In this document: positions 63,384 through 64,000 of the stretch, one piece after another
Numbering within the stretch: position 1 is the first letter of the stretch
Layout: the number at the start of each line of letters is the position of its first letter
From: an uncultured Nocardioides sp.
GTDB lineage: Bacteria; Actinomycetota; Actinomycetes; Propionibacteriales; Nocardioidaceae
Length of the DNA: 64,000 nucleotides
Assembly: GCF_947488515.1 (NCBI RefSeq)
Contig: NZ_CANKZF010000001.1
Span: 992,001-1,056,000 of the forward strand
Direction of reading: 5' to 3'
Made by a program: the position numbers and the translations under genes
Notes under the pieces: generated by a model
Database searches by the model: none
What the model was told of the DNA's origin: nothing
Seen by the model: only the letters and a program-made list of their open reading frames with translations

Positions 63384-64000
63384 ATGGCTGCCATCGAGAT
63401 GAAGAACATCGTCAAGCAGTACGGCGACGGCTTCCCCGCCGTCAACGACATCAGCATCGACGTCGCCGACGGGGAGTTCCTGATCCTGGTCGGGCCCTCC
63501 GGCTGCGGGAAGTCGACGCTGCTTCGGATGATCGTGGGGCTGGAGGACATCACCAGCGGCGACATGGTGATCGGCGGGAAGAAGGTCAACGACCTCGCCC
63601 CGCGCGACCGCAACCTCGCCATGGTCTTCCAGAACTACGCGCTCTACCCCCACCTCACCGTCTACGAGAACATCGCCTTCCCGCTGCGCCTCGCCGGCGC
63701 ATCGGACTCCGAGGTCGACCAGAAGGTGCGCGACGCGTCGAAGACCCTCGAGCTCGACGAGCACCTCGAGCGCAAGCCGGGCAACCTCTCGGGAGGCCAG
63801 CGGCAGCGGGTCGCCATGGGGCGTGCGATCGTCCGTCAGGCCGAGGCGTTCCTCTTCGACGAGCCGTTGTCCAACCTCGACGCCAAGCTGCGCGGACAGA
63901 TGCGCACGGAGATCTCCCGTCTGCAGAAGCGGCTGGGCATCACCACGGTCTACGTCACCCACGACCAGACCGAGGCGATGACGCTCGGCGACCGGGTCGC
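63384..64000 (+). CDS. Carbohydrate ABC transporter ATPase (MsmK/UgpC-like), cut by window end
   Basis: The first 205 codons are present. Walker A is [10 protein letters not shown] (about residues 36-45), with the Q-loop in [10 protein letters not shown]. The signature is [19 protein letters not shown], Walker B is [15 protein letters not shown], and the H-loop is [17 protein letters not shown]. The C-terminal regulatory (OB/TOBE) domain is outside the window. Its ATG lies 7 bases after the permease stop. In many actinobacteria one MsmK-like ATPase serves several transporters; here it is in the operon. Confidence 0.95.
   Translation, partial: MAAIEMKNIVKQYGDGFPAVNDISIDVADGEFLILVGPSGCGKSTLLRMIVGLEDITSGDMVIGGKKVNDLAPRDRNLAMVFQNYALYPHLTVYENIAFPLRLAGASDSEVDQKVRDASKTLELDEHLERKPGNLSGGQRQRVAMGRAIVRQAEAFLFDEPLSNLDAKLRGQMRTEISRLQKRLGITTVYVTHDQTEAMTLGDRV

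Overview
The window is 64 kb of very GC-rich DNA. Coding is dense, GTG starts are common and many stop/start codons overlap by 4 bases (GTGA, ATGA). Class Ia nrdAB lies under a cobalamin riboswitch, and PaaX, LAL/LuxR, GlxA, DUF2630, DUF4245, DUF6153-like and DUF6542 proteins are present. Together these point to an actinobacterial chromosome, most likely Nocardioides or another Nocardioidaceae. The taxon is an inference from gene families, not a measured assignment.

Layout. 1-8.2 kb: end of a ferric-reductase-like membrane protein, a pseudouridine catabolic pair (psuK-psuG), a B12 riboswitch with nrdA-nrdB, then YccF, glutaredoxin, VOC and GNAT genes. 8.4-15.9 kb: a divergent unit with ridA on one side. 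On the other is a six-gene, mostly translationally coupled operon: FAH hydrolase, cupin, acyl-CoA thioesterase, aryl-CoA ligase, a fused flavin monooxygenase/Old-Yellow-Enzyme protein of the 2-aminobenzoyl-CoA monooxygenase/reductase type, and a PaaX-like repressor. This looks like a CoA-dependent anthranilate (or salicylate) catabolic system. 15.9-21.3 kb: a GFA protein, an MFS exporter with an (Ala-Asp)n tail, an alditol-oxidase-like flavoprotein, and an MFS transporter fused to C-terminal carboxypeptidase-regulatory-like domains.

21.5-40 kb: an accessory stretch. It starts with a copper module: a CsoR-like operator, a copper P-type ATPase gene broken by one in-frame TGA, a DUF6153-like membrane protein and a DUF305 lipoprotein. 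Then come an MFS pump behind a 22-codon leader ORF, several alpha/beta hydrolases, an aldehyde dehydrogenase, an SDR, a cNMP-binding/thioredoxin-reductase-like fusion and a large LAL regulator. The stretch ends in a decayed tyrosine integrase, so it is plausibly an old genomic island abutting ychF.

40-64 kb: mostly housekeeping: ychF, paired bacterial PH-domain membrane proteins, an acyl-CoA dehydrogenase, two paralogous secreted HExxHxxGxxH metalloproteases, xthA, an MFS/GlxA divergent pair, rmuC, a yciO-type gene, ispH, xseA-xseB, glpX and hydrolases. The last part is galK divergent from a carbohydrate ABC transporter (binding protein, two permeases, ATPase cut by the window end). No rRNA, tRNA or CRISPR array was recognised.
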